Assembly: GCA_017536545.1 (NCBI GenBank)
Contig: JAFXHF010000017.1
Coordinates: 110,884-174,883 of the forward strand
Length of the DNA stretch: 64,000 bases
Reading direction: 5' to 3'
From: a bacterium
Lineage (GTDB): Bacteria > Cyanobacteriota > Vampirovibrionia > Gastranaerophilales > Gastranaerophilaceae
Shown: in pieces, positions 27,074 through 37,874 of the stretch
Numbering within the stretch: position 1 is the first letter of the stretch
Layout: each line of letters opens with the position of its first letter
Made by a program: the position numbers and the translations under genes
Notes under the pieces: model-generated
The model's input: the letters and a program-made list of their open reading frames with translations, nothing else
Databases searched by the model: none
What the model was told of the DNA's origin: nothing

Positions 27074-27949
27074 CTATCCTTGGAAATTGTTTGTAATTTC
27101 GTGGATATATTCAAGGATTTGTGCGAAATATTTTAAATTTGAATTACCGTTAATAACTAAGTCTGCATCTTTTCTGAAAGGTTTAACGTATTTTTCGCCA
27201 GCTTCTGCGATGTAGCTCCAGTGTTTTTCTGCGTTTTCAACACTTTGGTTTCTTTCTTCAACTGCACGGCTCATAAAACGGCTTTTTCTTAAATCATTTT
27301 CTGTTTCAACGTATATTTTGATATCGAATACGTCTTTTACGCTTTCGTACATTGTAGCAATACCTTCAACAACGATGATTTTTTGGGCTTTAACATCAAA
27401 GGCTTTAGGTACAGAAACACCTGTTCCGTTTGGTAAATACATTGGAGCTTTAATATCTAAGCCGTCTGATAAATCTTCTAAATCTGAACGTAAAATATCT
27501 AATTGGAAGCTCGTTGGAGCATCAACGTCATAACCATTATCGGTTAAGTTGTCAAAGCTTCCATATTTATTGATTAATGCAGAAATGTCGTTAAAATAAT
27601 TATCTGTACTCAAAACTGTAACAGGCATTGAAAGTTGTTCAATAACATTTTTGATTTCGTGGCAAATAGTTGATTTACCAGAAGCTGATTCGCCTGTAAC
27701 ACCAATCAAAAGTCTTTTTGCTGGTTTGTTAATTAGGCGTCTTGAAAACTTATCAATAAAGTCAGGGTTTACTTGGTTGATAATTGGGGTTTCTTGTTTT
27801 TTATCGTACAAGAAAATTTGTCTGAATTTTGTTTGAAGGTAGAACGCTAGAAGTTCTCTTCCTGACTTAGAGTTAAAATCCGGTTTGTAGATTTTATCGT
27901 TGGAGTTTAATTCTTTTCCGATTGTTAACTGCTGCATATTCTGTTCCAT
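27074..27949 (-). CDS. Uridine kinase/phosphoribulokinase-family P-loop kinase
   Basis: 291 residues. After an N-terminal extension of ~80 residues comes Walker A GVTGESASGKSTI, then VLSTDNYFND, YDVDAPTSFQLD, a lid region APMYLPNGTG, IIVVEGIATMY and the DLRKSRFMSRAVEERN segment. Similar to uridine kinase in layout, but the long N-terminus and divergent lid leave the substrate open. No Shine-Dalgarno lies before the first ATG; a second ATG four codons in is also possible. It is monocistronic and divergent from atpD. Confidence 0.82.
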   Translation of the reverse strand: MEQNMQQLTIGKELNSNDKIYKPDFNSKSGRELLAFYLQTKFRQIFLYDKKQETPIINQVNPDFIDKFSRRLINKPAKRLLIGVTGESASGKSTICHEIKNVIEQLSMPVTVLSTDNYFNDISALINKYGSFDNLTDNGYDVDAPTSFQLDILRSDLEDLSDGLDIKAPMYLPNGTGVSVPKAFDVKAQKIIVVEGIATMYESVKDVFDIKIYVETENDLRKSRFMSRAVEERNQSVENAEKHWSYIAEAGEKYVKPFRKDADLVINGNSNLKYFAQILEYIHEITNNFQG

Positions 27950-28091
27950 ATTTTTAGAGTATGAACAATATAATACATGAGAAAAAAGTTTTTTGCTAGT
28001 GGTTTTGAGAATTATTAATTTTTTTAACTTTAAAGACTTATATAAATTAAATTCTTGTTGTATAATGGTTGAGTAAGGGAAAAATTTTTAA

Positions 28092-29531
<1,440 letters not shown>

Positions 29532-29534
29532 TTT

Positions 29535-29945
29535 ATGAAATTAAAAATTATCACACAAGAAAGAGTTGTTTTTGATCAAGATGTCGATGCAGTTTATTCA
29601 AAAGGAATAGACGGGGAGTTTGGTCTGTTAAAGGGCCACTTACCGATGATGACAGCTTTGGATATTGGTGTAACTCGAGCTTATATTGGTGATGAGGTTA
29701 AAAAATTTACAACAATGGGTGGGATTTTACAGTTCAAAGATGAGGAGTGTTTAATCCTTACAACTTTAGCTGAACCAGGTGAAGAAATTGACGAAGCTCG
29801 TGCTCGCCAAGCGTTAGAACAAGCGAAATTGAAGCTTAAAAATGCTCAAGCAAGGATGGATGCAAAACGTGCTGAAGCTGCGATTGCTCGTGCAGAGGCT
29901 CGTTTGAAAGCTCGTTTATCTGGCGAAAGTAATTTAAAAATGTAA
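29535..29945 (+). CDS. atpC: F-type ATP synthase subunit epsilon
   Basis: 136 residues, the F1 central-stalk regulatory subunit. N-terminal beta-sandwich (MKLKIITQERVVFDQDVDAV, GEFGLLKGHLPMMTALDIGV) and a C-terminal helical hairpin rich in Ala/Arg/Glu. It begins three bases after the atpD stop. No clear terminator follows. Confidence 0.95.
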   Translation: MKLKIITQERVVFDQDVDAVYSKGIDGEFGLLKGHLPMMTALDIGVTRAYIGDEVKKFTTMGGILQFKDEECLILTTLAEPGEEIDEARARQALEQAKLKLKNAQARMDAKRAEAAIARAEARLKARLSGESNLKM

Positions 29946-29997
29946 GGGTAAATGTGTATCCTCTCATCGAAAGGCTTGGTAAAAGTGGGATGACATT

Positions 29998-30028
29998 TTG
30001 TTATTTACCTATATCTCCATGTTATAAT
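29998..30028 (+). promoter_or_regulatory. Promoter abutting metF
   Basis: TATAAT at 30023-30028 ends exactly six bases before the metF ATG. TTGTTA (29998-30003) with a 19-bp spacer is a candidate -35. No ribosome site is present, so a leaderless mRNA is predicted. Confidence 0.6.
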
Positions 30029-30034
30029 TAGTTT

Positions 30035-30895
30035 ATGGAACTTAAGGAAATTTATCAAAAAGATTTGTGTGTTGGTTCGGGTTTGAGTTATCCGAGGATT
30101 TCCTTTGAAGTTTTTCCGCCTAAAGATGGCGATAGCTCCAAGCTATTTGAGGAATTGAGAGTTCTAAAAAAATATAATCCAGCGTTAGTATCCTTAACTT
30201 ATGGTGCTAATGGTGGAAATCGTCAATTTTCGTATGAACTTTTACAGATGATTTTAGATTTGGAACTTAATGTAATGCCTCATTTTACTTGCGTTGGGGC
30301 TACTAAAGAGATTATTGAATTATACATTATGCAAATCGAAAATCTTGGTATCGAAAATATACTGGCTTTGCGTGGTGATTTGTGTGAAGATATTTCGATA
30401 AATGATTTTAAATATGCTTCGGATTTGGTTGATTTTATTCACCAAAAATCTACGTTGTCTATTGGGGTTGCTGGTTATCCTGAGTGCCATATAGAATGTG
30501 AAAATCTAGACAAAGATATTGATAATTTGAAGCGGAAAATAGATTTGGGTGCTAGTGCAATTTTTACTCAATTGTTTTTTGATAATGATAAATTTTATTC
30601 TTATTGTGAAAAAGTACGAAAAGCTGGGATTGAAGTCCCTATTATCCCTGGGATTATGCCAATAAGAAGTATTAAACAGATTGAAAAAATGATTTCTATG
30701 ACTCACGTTGAAATTCCAAAAACTTTGCGTGAAAGATTAGAAAAATATCCAAATGATGTTAAAAAAGTTGGGGTTGATTTTGCTATTGATCAATGCCAAC
30801 AACTAATTGATTCTGAGGTTTGCGGGTTGCATTTCTTCACCCTAAATCATTCAGATCAGGTTTCAGAAATTTTAGGTGGGTTGAATATAAAATAG
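30035..30895 (+). CDS. metF: 5,10-methylenetetrahydrofolate reductase
   Basis: A 286-residue FAD-dependent TIM-barrel enzyme reducing methylene-THF to methyl-THF for methionine synthesis. Motifs: ISFEVFPPKDGD, LVSLTYGANGG, PHFTCVGAT, ENILALRGD, FTQLFFDNDKFY and IPGIMPI. Length typical (~290). SD-less start. deoC follows nine bases later. Confidence 0.95.
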   Translation: MELKEIYQKDLCVGSGLSYPRISFEVFPPKDGDSSKLFEELRVLKKYNPALVSLTYGANGGNRQFSYELLQMILDLELNVMPHFTCVGATKEIIELYIMQIENLGIENILALRGDLCEDISINDFKYASDLVDFIHQKSTLSIGVAGYPECHIECENLDKDIDNLKRKIDLGASAIFTQLFFDNDKFYSYCEKVRKAGIEVPIIPGIMPIRSIKQIEKMISMTHVEIPKTLRERLEKYPNDVKKVGVDFAIDQCQQLIDSEVCGLHFFTLNHSDQVSEILGGLNIK

Positions 30896-30904
30896 GAGAA
30901 TTAT

Positions 30905-31558
30905 ATGGAAAATTTAAACAAATACGTTGAGCATACTTTATTAAAACAAGATGCAACAAAAGCTGAACTTATAAAATTATTTGATGAAGCAAAACAATAT
31001 AATTTTTTAGGGGTTTGCGTAAATCCTTGTTACGTACCTTTAGCTAAAGAAAATTTAAAAGATAGTGACGTTAAAATTGTTACTGTTATTGGTTTCCCTT
31101 TGGGTGCGAATACAACAGAAACAAAGATTTTTGAAACAATTAATGCAGTTCGAGATGGTGCAGATGAAATTGATATGGTAATTAACGTTACTAAATTGAA
31201 AGATAGGGAATTAGATTACATAGTTAATGAAATTTCTGGTATCAAAGCTGCGTGTCAAGGTAAAGCCTTAAAAGTTATTATTGAAACAGATTTGTTAACT
31301 AAAGAAGAAGTTAAATTAGCTAGTGAATTATGTATAAAAGGCGGAGCTGATTTTGTGAAAACCTCAACTGGTTTTGTAAAAGGTGGAGTTGGAGCAAAGG
31401 TTGAAGATGTTGAAATTATGTACAACACAGTAAAAGATGCAGGACTTCAAGTTAAAGCTTCAGGTGGCGTTAGAGATAAAGATGCTGCTATTGCTATGGT
31501 TAAAGCTGGTGCATCCCGTCTTGGTACAAGTAGTGGTGTAAAAATTGTTGAGGCATAA
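30905..31558 (+). CDS. deoC: Deoxyribose-phosphate aldolase
   Basis: A 217-residue class I aldolase cleaving deoxyribose-5-phosphate to glyceraldehyde-3-phosphate and acetaldehyde. Motifs: EHTLLKQDATKAE, GVCVNPCYV, VIGFPLGANTTETK, DEIDMVINV, the Schiff-base Lys in ADFVKTSTGF, and VKASGGVRD. AGGAG ribosome site. Its stop overlaps the next start (TAATG). Confidence 0.96.
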   Translation: MENLNKYVEHTLLKQDATKAELIKLFDEAKQYNFLGVCVNPCYVPLAKENLKDSDVKIVTVIGFPLGANTTETKIFETINAVRDGADEIDMVINVTKLKDRELDYIVNEISGIKAACQGKALKVIIETDLLTKEEVKLASELCIKGGADFVKTSTGFVKGGVGAKVEDVEIMYNTVKDAGLQVKASGGVRDKDAAIAMVKAGASRLGTSSGVKIVEA

Positions 31559-32688
31559 TGACTATTTATAATGAGCTAAAATCGAAATTTTCTAAATTTT
31601 ATACGGATGAAGTTTTAGCATATAAAAAACAAATAGATGCGATGAGGGCACAATTGTTCTTCTGGGAACCGTTGATTTTATTGCTATTCTTGTATTTTTA
31701 TAGGTCAAATATTCTAGGTGCTTTGTTTGTAATCTATGCGATTGTATCAATCAAACGGGCTGGTTTATTCGATAAAAGAATAAAAGATCATCTTATGCCA
31801 AAGTTCTGTAAGGCTTTAGAACCTTGTGCTGTTCTGGATTGGAATGCTTCAAATGAGAAAGATGTTGGTTATTTTGAGAATTTGTTCAAAGGACATAATC
31901 TTTTTAGATTAAATAAAGCGTATTTTAGTGCAGATGATAGTTTTTTATGCAACTTCAACGGTGTTGATTTTGAGATAAATGAAATTTCTAACACTCCAAA
32001 TTTGTTGCAAATTTTTAGAAAAATTCTAGGGATTTTGCTTTTTGGAATAATTATTCCTATTTTTATCGGAGCTTTTGTAATGCTAATAATTTGCGGAATA
32101 ATTTTACCGATATTTGGACACCCAAAGAGTCTTGAAGGATTTTGGGCAGGTGTCGAAATTTTGGTTTTTGGTGGTATTCCAGCAATTATTATATCTTATA
32201 AAGTTATTTCTAGTATGAATTTGAAGTTAAGTTTGAATATTTTAGATGCGTTTAAAGGTCTCGCTGTTACTTTTAAATACGGTAAAGTTAAGGAAGGGCA
32301 TACTGTAATCTTTGAAAATAATGTAGAAAATATTATGGTTAAGAATCTACTTAATTCTGACTATCAAAAGGTTGAGTTAGAAGATGTGGAATTTAACAAA
32401 GCGTTTTCTGTCTATACAACAAATCAAATAGAGGCAAGATACATGCTCACAACTTCAATGATGGAAAGATTTTTAAGTCTTAAAATGGATTTTAAATCGA
32501 AATATATTAGAGCATCATTCAAAGATGGTGAGTTGTTATTGGCTATTCAATCAAATAAAGATTTATTCAGATTTGGAACAATTCTTCCATATTCTCAACA
32601 AAAGACTTTTGAAGATGTGATTACTGAATTTGTTTCTATTTTGAAAATTACAGATGCTTTGAACTTGAATAGTGACACGGGTCTGTAA
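31558..32688 (+). CDS. DUF3137-like membrane protein
   Basis: 376 residues. Two membrane regions: an N-terminal pair (~38-70) and a middle segment (~155-215, rich in Ile/Phe/Gly). The C-terminal cytoplasmic part has VKEGHTVIFENNVENI and a repeated hydrophobic/charged pattern as in DUF3137 proteins. Function unknown. It overlaps deoC by one base and probably shares its transcript. Confidence 0.7.
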   Translation: MTIYNELKSKFSKFYTDEVLAYKKQIDAMRAQLFFWEPLILLLFLYFYRSNILGALFVIYAIVSIKRAGLFDKRIKDHLMPKFCKALEPCAVLDWNASNEKDVGYFENLFKGHNLFRLNKAYFSADDSFLCNFNGVDFEINEISNTPNLLQIFRKILGILLFGIIIPIFIGAFVMLIICGIILPIFGHPKSLEGFWAGVEILVFGGIPAIIISYKVISSMNLKLSLNILDAFKGLAVTFKYGKVKEGHTVIFENNVENIMVKNLLNSDYQKVELEDVEFNKAFSVYTTNQIEARYMLTTSMMERFLSLKMDFKSKYIRASFKDGELLLAIQSNKDLFRFGTILPYSQQKTFEDVITEFVSILKITDALNLNSDTGL

Positions 32689-32702
32689 ATCATTATAAGT
32701 CA

Positions 32703-32711
32703 TGCTATAAT
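32703..32711 (+). promoter_or_regulatory. Extended -10 promoter upstream of flhB
   Basis: TGCTATAAT, a perfect TATAAT (32706-32711) with a TGN extension, 32 bp before the flhB ATG. The -35 region is weak. Confidence 0.5.
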
Positions 32712-32742
32712 GTAAGTGTAAAAATCAGAAAGGGTTAAATAA

Positions 32743-33819
32743 ATGGGTGATGAGGACAAGCAGTTTGATGCCACCCCTCGGAAACTCGAGCAGGCAAGAA
32801 AAGAAGGTCAGGTTGTTAAGTCGAAAGACTTTTCAACAGCTGTTTCGTTGCTTGTTTTATTTTCTGTAATTTTTGGTTTGGCTCCTTTTATTTGGGATCA
32901 AATTGTACAGGTTTTTACGCTTTTGTATGAACAAATCCCAAATGCCCATGTTGATAAAATTGGTTATATGTACGTGCTTTTAATTGCTGTTAAAGGTGCA
33001 GCGTTGATTATTGGACCGATTTTAGCGATAGCATGGTTTGTTGCAGTTATGGCGGATTTTATCCAAGTTGGGCCATTGATTGCGGTTGCTCCACTTGTTC
33101 CAAAATTAGATAAACTTAACCCGACAAAGTATTTTAAAAATATTATCTCAATTAAAACGTTGTTTGAACTTTTTAAAAACATCGTTAAAGTTATTATCTT
33201 AGGTTATATTGGTTGGATGGTTTATAAAGACCATATTGAGACGATTTTGATGTTAGCGTCTGTTGATAATAACTTTGCAGTTATGATTGAGTTTGGTAAG
33301 TTGATTACTGAATTTATTTTCAAAGCGTGTATTGCCTTTTTGGTTATTGCGGCAGCTGATTATGGGGTTACAAAGTGGAAGTTCTTAAAAGATCAGAAGA
33401 TGTCTTTTAAAGAGATAAAAGATGAATATAAAAACTCAGAAGGTGATCCGAACGTTAAAGCTCAACTTCGTCAACGTCGTATGCAAATGCTTCAACAAGG
33501 GGCAATGGATGCTGTTCCAACGGCAGACTTTGTTGTAACTAATCCAACACACGTTGCTTGTGCTTTAAAATATGTTGCAGAAGAGATGGATTCACCAATG
33601 CTTATTGCAAAAGGTACGGAGTTGATTGCAAAAAAAATTATAAGTATTGCAAAAGAACATAATGTTCCAGTTATTGAAAATCCACCTGTTGCAAGGGCTT
33701 TGTTTAAAATGGTTGATATCAATCAATCAATTCCACCAGAACTGTATAAGGCTGTTGCTGAAATTTTGATGTTCGTTTATAAAATGAAAAATCCACCAAA
33801 CAAACGACCACGAAATTGA
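32743..33819 (+). CDS. flhB: FlhB/SctU-family type III export protein
   Basis: A 358-residue export-gate membrane protein that switches substrate class in flagellar or injectisome secretion. N-terminal DATPRKLEQARKEGQVVKS, four membrane helices (~30-210), a cytoplasmic linker with KDEYKNSEGDPNVKAQLRQR, and the self-cleavage motif NPTH in VVTNPTHVACALKY. C-terminal PVIENPPVARALF. Flagellar FlhB is the nearest match by motif. No other export gene is in the window. A sigma factor gene follows within about 30 bp. Confidence 0.95.
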   Translation: MGDEDKQFDATPRKLEQARKEGQVVKSKDFSTAVSLLVLFSVIFGLAPFIWDQIVQVFTLLYEQIPNAHVDKIGYMYVLLIAVKGAALIIGPILAIAWFVAVMADFIQVGPLIAVAPLVPKLDKLNPTKYFKNIISIKTLFELFKNIVKVIILGYIGWMVYKDHIETILMLASVDNNFAVMIEFGKLITEFIFKACIAFLVIAAADYGVTKWKFLKDQKMSFKEIKDEYKNSEGDPNVKAQLRQRRMQMLQQGAMDAVPTADFVVTNPTHVACALKYVAEEMDSPMLIAKGTELIAKKIISIAKEHNVPVIENPPVARALFKMVDINQSIPPELYKAVAEILMFVYKMKNPPNKRPRN

Positions 33820-33850
33820 TAAACTTGTAGTATTATAGATGTGTAGAATT

Positions 33851-34513
33851 ATGGCTAACGAAGATAAAAGAAACTTACAACATTATATAGACATCGTACA
33901 AAAGGTTGCGAGAGTAGAGCATAGACGTATTCCATCTCACATGGTTGAATACGAAGAGTTGCTTTCTATTGGTATTATCGCAATTCAAGTTATGATTAAA
34001 AATAAAACTCCAGAACAATTGGAGAAATATAATTCTGCATATATTGCAACTGCGGTTCGTTGGGCAATTCGTAACGAATTGAGAATAAGATATAAATGGT
34101 ATTCATTAAAACATAAATCGGAGGATGAATACGATGAAGAGGAAGCTGTAGAAGGTATGGATATGAAACAGGCTAAGGTTCGTGAGGCAATTTACGAAAC
34201 TATCCTGTCTATCGATGGTTTAGCTGCTGCGGCTAGTGATAACGATTCTCCATTTGATTTCGTTAAAGATCCTCACGCTATGCCTGATGAAAACGCTGAA
34301 ATTTCAGAAATGGGTAAAATGATTAGAGCTGCAATTTCTAAACTTCCACCAAAAGAAAGAACAGTTGTGGAATATCGTTTCTATAGAAATATGCAGGTTA
34401 AAGATATTGCAACACAAATTGGTTTGTCGCCATCTCGTGTAACTCGTATTGTTCAATCTTCTCTAAATACTGTTAGAGAATACTTAAACGCTCACGAACA
34501 ATACGGTTATTAA
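33851..34513 (+). CDS. Sigma-70-family factor, FliA/WhiG-like layout
   Basis: 220 residues. Region 2 is seen in YIDIVQKVARVEHRRIPSHM, VEYEELLSIGIIAIQ and AYIATAVRWAIRNELRIR. An acidic, variable middle follows, then region 4 as LPPKERTVVEYRFYRNMQVK and DIATQIGLSPSRVTRIVQSS. The layout and its place after flhB suggest a flagellar/secretion-type alternative sigma, but region 3 is poorly conserved. I prefer the ATG at 33851 because TATTAT at 33831-33836 would start transcription near 33843; the upstream ATG at 33839 is possible if the gene is read only from flhB. No Shine-Dalgarno. Confidence 0.85.
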   Translation: MANEDKRNLQHYIDIVQKVARVEHRRIPSHMVEYEELLSIGIIAIQVMIKNKTPEQLEKYNSAYIATAVRWAIRNELRIRYKWYSLKHKSEDEYDEEEAVEGMDMKQAKVREAIYETILSIDGLAAAASDNDSPFDFVKDPHAMPDENAEISEMGKMIRAAISKLPPKERTVVEYRFYRNMQVKDIATQIGLSPSRVTRIVQSSLNTVREYLNAHEQYGY

Positions 34514-34573
34514 GGGGTAAATCATGCCACCAATGGTTGGTATAATTTGAGAAACTAACGTATTTTCTTTTGG

Positions 34574-36247
34574 TTAGATGATTTGGATACGTTTGTCATC
34601 AACTATATCAATTGGTTGGTTTAACTTTTTGATATAATCTGCAGCTAAGATGTTTTTATCAACATCAAATTTTTGTAATACAAAATCAGGGTTTTTGTTG
34701 CTTTCTAAGTATCCATCTCCTCCTGTTGCGAAGAAGTCATCTGCTGCTACTGTATATTTTTTGTCTGGGCTAGGATTGTTTACATCTATTTTGTGAACTT
34801 GGTTATTTTTATCAATAAATTCTAATTCTAACAATTCACCTTGTTTTGTTCCTGTGTATCTCAACCCTGAAACAAGTAGGATACCTGGTTTGTTTGATGC
34901 TCTAGAAAATGATGTTTTAAGACCATATTTAATTGTATCAACGATTTGTTTTTCGCTTAATTCTAGAATCATCATTTTGTTACCAAAAGGTGAAATGTCT
35001 GTCAATAATCTAGTGTCTATAGGGCCTTGAGAGAAGTAGCCTCTGATATTAGCAGCATTTAATAATGCGATATCTGTTCCAAGTTGGACTCTCATTGCAT
35101 CAGTAATTAAATTACTGTGAGGATTATTTTCAATAAGTCTGTTTTTTGGTGGTTCAACTGCGGATCTTACTCTACCAACAACTTCTGGTTTGCCCAAGAT
35201 ATTTTCTACAGTATCTTTGATGAATAATGGACGGTTATAATCTCTAGTTTTGATAATGTTGTTTTGAGCTTTTTTAATTACACCATTTTCGTCAAATGAT
35301 ACGTTTAAGATACCTAAATTTTCTCCGTCTTTACCAGCTTGTGTGATAATTACGGGTTCTCCTGTTTTTGAATAGAATAAGTTTTCGCCTTCGGTGATTC
35401 CTTTGATTAAGTTGTGCGAATGTGCACCGAAGATAATGTCAATATCTTCAGAATTTTGTGCTAGTTTTTTGTCTAATTCGTTTCCGCCGTGAGATAAAAC
35501 AACGATGTGATTTATACCAGCTTCTTTTAATTTTTTAGCTTCAGCTTGTACCTGTTTAATTGTTTCTTCTAAGCTGTAAATAGTGAAGTCTTTTAATGTA
35601 TCGTTTAGTTTTACACGTTCGTGCATATCAGGTGGTGCAATCCCAATGATACCATATTTAATACCGTCTTTTTCTGTAATCATAGATCTGTGAATTTTAC
35701 CAGCTAATGGTGATTTTGGATCAACATCTACGTTTGCAGCTAGCATTTTGTAATTGGATTCACTTAGGAATTTAGCAAATGTTTCAGGTTTTGTGATATC
35801 AAGTTCGTGGTTACCAAGAGCTGAAGCGATAAATCCACTCCAATTTAAGAATTGGTTTGCAACTGTATTAGGGATAACTTCTTCTCCCAGAATTATGTCT
35901 CCTGATGAAACTTTGAATTTTGAAACATTATCAGTTGAGTTAGTGAAGAATTGTGGACTCATTACGTCTGATGGGGTACTGTCAAATTCTTTGGAAATAT
36001 TATAAATTCTTTCCATGTTTGTCATTTTGCCGTGTACATCGTTTATATAAAACCAGCTTGTATTTGTTAATTTTGGTCCATTTTCAGCGGGATTATATAC
36101 AGAAACTGTTTCTTGTGGGTAAATAGTTGCTGTATAGTTTGGGGTATTATTTTGTTGAGAGACATTAGCAGGCACTTGTTGTGTTTGAGGAGTAATCGTG
36201 CCTGAATTATTAATTACAGATTGATTAATGTTTGGTACGTTTATCAT
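34574..36247 (-). CDS. 5'-nucleotidase/cyclic phosphodiesterase (UshA-like) without Sec signal
   Basis: 557 residues. The first ~65 residues are low-complexity, rich in Asn/Gln/Thr/Pro (MINVPNINQSVINNSGTITP), with no hydrophobic signal. Then the calcineurin-like metallophosphatase: WFYINDVHGKM, ALGNHELDI, VVLSHGGNELDK, IIFGAHSHN. The C-terminal 5'-nucleotidase domain has NLITDAMR, NAANIRGYFSQG and TVAADDFFATGGDGY. Such enzymes normally hydrolyse nucleotides outside the cytoplasm, so an unconventional export route is possible. AAAGG ribosome site. Confidence 0.9.
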   Translation of the reverse strand: MINVPNINQSVINNSGTITPQTQQVPANVSQQNNTPNYTATIYPQETVSVYNPAENGPKLTNTSWFYINDVHGKMTNMERIYNISKEFDSTPSDVMSPQFFTNSTDNVSKFKVSSGDIILGEEVIPNTVANQFLNWSGFIASALGNHELDITKPETFAKFLSESNYKMLAANVDVDPKSPLAGKIHRSMITEKDGIKYGIIGIAPPDMHERVKLNDTLKDFTIYSLEETIKQVQAEAKKLKEAGINHIVVLSHGGNELDKKLAQNSEDIDIIFGAHSHNLIKGITEGENLFYSKTGEPVIITQAGKDGENLGILNVSFDENGVIKKAQNNIIKTRDYNRPLFIKDTVENILGKPEVVGRVRSAVEPPKNRLIENNPHSNLITDAMRVQLGTDIALLNAANIRGYFSQGPIDTRLLTDISPFGNKMMILELSEKQIVDTIKYGLKTSFSRASNKPGILLVSGLRYTGTKQGELLELEFIDKNNQVHKIDVNNPSPDKKYTVAADDFFATGGDGYLESNKNPDFVLQKFDVDKNILAADYIKKLNQPIDIVDDKRIQII

Positions 36248-36339
36248 ATTTTTACCTTTTACACTTCACTAGTATAAAGTATTCTCAAGATAAAAGTTGC
36301 TGAAATTAATGCAATTATTAACAAAATGTAATATAAAAA

Positions 36340-36413
36340 CATTAAGGCGTTAAAATATAAGGACACCGAGGCTTTAAGTGTTTTTTTACTTAGTAAGCAG
36401 TCCTTCTTTTTTT
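36340..36413 (+). terminator. Plus-strand terminator, possibly ending a small RNA
   Basis: AAGGAC (36359-36364) pairs with GTCCTT (36400-36405). Inside, GCTT/AAGC and AAGT/ACTT extend the helix; CTTTTTTT follows on the plus strand. Both flanking genes are on the minus strand, and on that strand the U-run is poor. A short plus-strand RNA beginning in the AT-rich region before ~36345 may end here. It may also serve the minus-strand gene. Confidence 0.45.
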
Positions 36414-36419
36414 AAATTT

Positions 36420-37796
36420 CTATGCAGCAGAACGCATTTGTTTATACATTTCAATTCCTTCAACCCAATTTGGAACAATATTCAAATCTTGTTCTACAAT
36501 GTGTTGAGGAAGTGCTGCGTGGTGAATTTTTGGAAGTAAGTAATCTTCTGAATATTCAATTGCACGTGGAACACCGTCATCTGTATCGTTACAGATAAAT
36601 GTTACCTTCCCTTTGTTGTCTGTTTTATAGTCAACAATTGTAATTTCATGACCGTTTACGATGATGTTGTTGCTATCAGTTTGAGTATAACCAATAATTA
36701 CTGTTTCACCTTCGTTAAGGGCGTCTAACAAGTGGCGTTTCATTGTGCCTAAATCTGTTTCGTATCCAATTAAACGTGCGTTTTCATCTACTGTTTGGTA
36801 TGTTACAGACAAGATGTTTTTGTTGAATACAACTGATTCTGTAAATGTTTTCTCAAACTCAATTAAACCCTTATCGTTTTGATTGAATTTGCCTGTACGT
36901 TTATCAGTAATAGTATTATATGATTGTTGTGAACCAACTTGCATAAATGTTGATTGCATCAATACATCAAGTGGGGTTCTTTCGTACGCATCTTTGTGTG
37001 TTGTTTGGATTTGAGCTCTTAAAATTGCATTTTTATCAGGTGCAAATGTTAGAGTTGCTTTATTTAAGTCGCCATCCCAAGGGGTTTCAAATGAATTTAA
37101 TAACCAAACAGCGTTCAATGCTTCATCTGTTAGGTTTTTCATATCTAAATGTTTTGTAACAGACATTTTTGGAGAGCTTAATTCTTGAGCAAATCTTGCA
37201 AATTCAGCAGGAAGTTGTTTTGCAAGTTTGAATTCTGTACTTGCAGCAACACATGTACCTGAATGATTTACGTCAATGTCTTTTTTAGCTTGGTAAATTT
37301 CAAGTAAATTTGTTTTACCTTCAGTATTTGCTTTGATTACTGCATCTCGATACTCAGCAGGGATGTCGCCGAACTGTTGTGTAATTAAATATGGGTAAGC
37401 AATCGTTGCTAATGTATCTTTTAGCATTGTTGCTGCATTTAACCCTTCGGCTCTCGGCTCAGTAATCATTTTGTGTAAGTTATCAAGAACTGTACTTCTA
37501 TCATCTGATTCAGCGTTTAAAAGTACACCTGTTTTTAATAAGTTTTCAGCAATTTTTCTTCCATTTTTGTCTAATTGAGATAAAATTGCTGCATATTTTG
37601 CTTTCTCTTCTTTGCTTGATAGAGTTGTTCTGATAGAAATATTATTATTTGTTTGTGGAGTTGCAACATTAGAAGCAGCGGTAAAAGACGGCTGTGTTAC
37701 AACTTGTTGTGCAGGTTGATTTTCCACAGTGTTCTTAACGCTGTTAATTGTGTTATAATTATATTGTTGGATACGTGAATTAACTTTTTCTACCAT
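36420..37796 (-). CDS. Papain-fold-like cysteine peptidase candidate, no Sec signal
   Basis: 458 residues, family not recognised. The N-terminal ~60 residues are Asn/Gln/Thr/Val-rich and contain QPSFTAASN. At ~173-190, NHSGTCVAASTEFKLAKQ looks like a nucleophile Cys at the start of a helix. At ~375-400, IIVNGHEITIVDYKTD followed by KVTFICNDTDDG looks like the His strand and Asn/Asp of papain-like or C39-like peptidases. This assignment is inference from pattern only. GGAG ribosome site. Next to the signal-less nucleotidase on the same strand. Confidence 0.8.
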   Translation of the reverse strand: MVEKVNSRIQQYNYNTINSVKNTVENQPAQQVVTQPSFTAASNVATPQTNNNISIRTTLSSKEEKAKYAAILSQLDKNGRKIAENLLKTGVLLNAESDDRSTVLDNLHKMITEPRAEGLNAATMLKDTLATIAYPYLITQQFGDIPAEYRDAVIKANTEGKTNLLEIYQAKKDIDVNHSGTCVAASTEFKLAKQLPAEFARFAQELSSPKMSVTKHLDMKNLTDEALNAVWLLNSFETPWDGDLNKATLTFAPDKNAILRAQIQTTHKDAYERTPLDVLMQSTFMQVGSQQSYNTITDKRTGKFNQNDKGLIEFEKTFTESVVFNKNILSVTYQTVDENARLIGYETDLGTMKRHLLDALNEGETVIIGYTQTDSNNIIVNGHEITIVDYKTDNKGKVTFICNDTDDGVPRAIEYSEDYLLPKIHHAALPQHIVEQDLNIVPNWVEGIEMYKQMRSAA

Positions 37797-37874
37797 GATA
37801 ACTCCACATCTATTATAAAAATCAAAAATATAAAAAATTGCTAAATGTGTAAATAAATATTAAAGAAGGTATCA

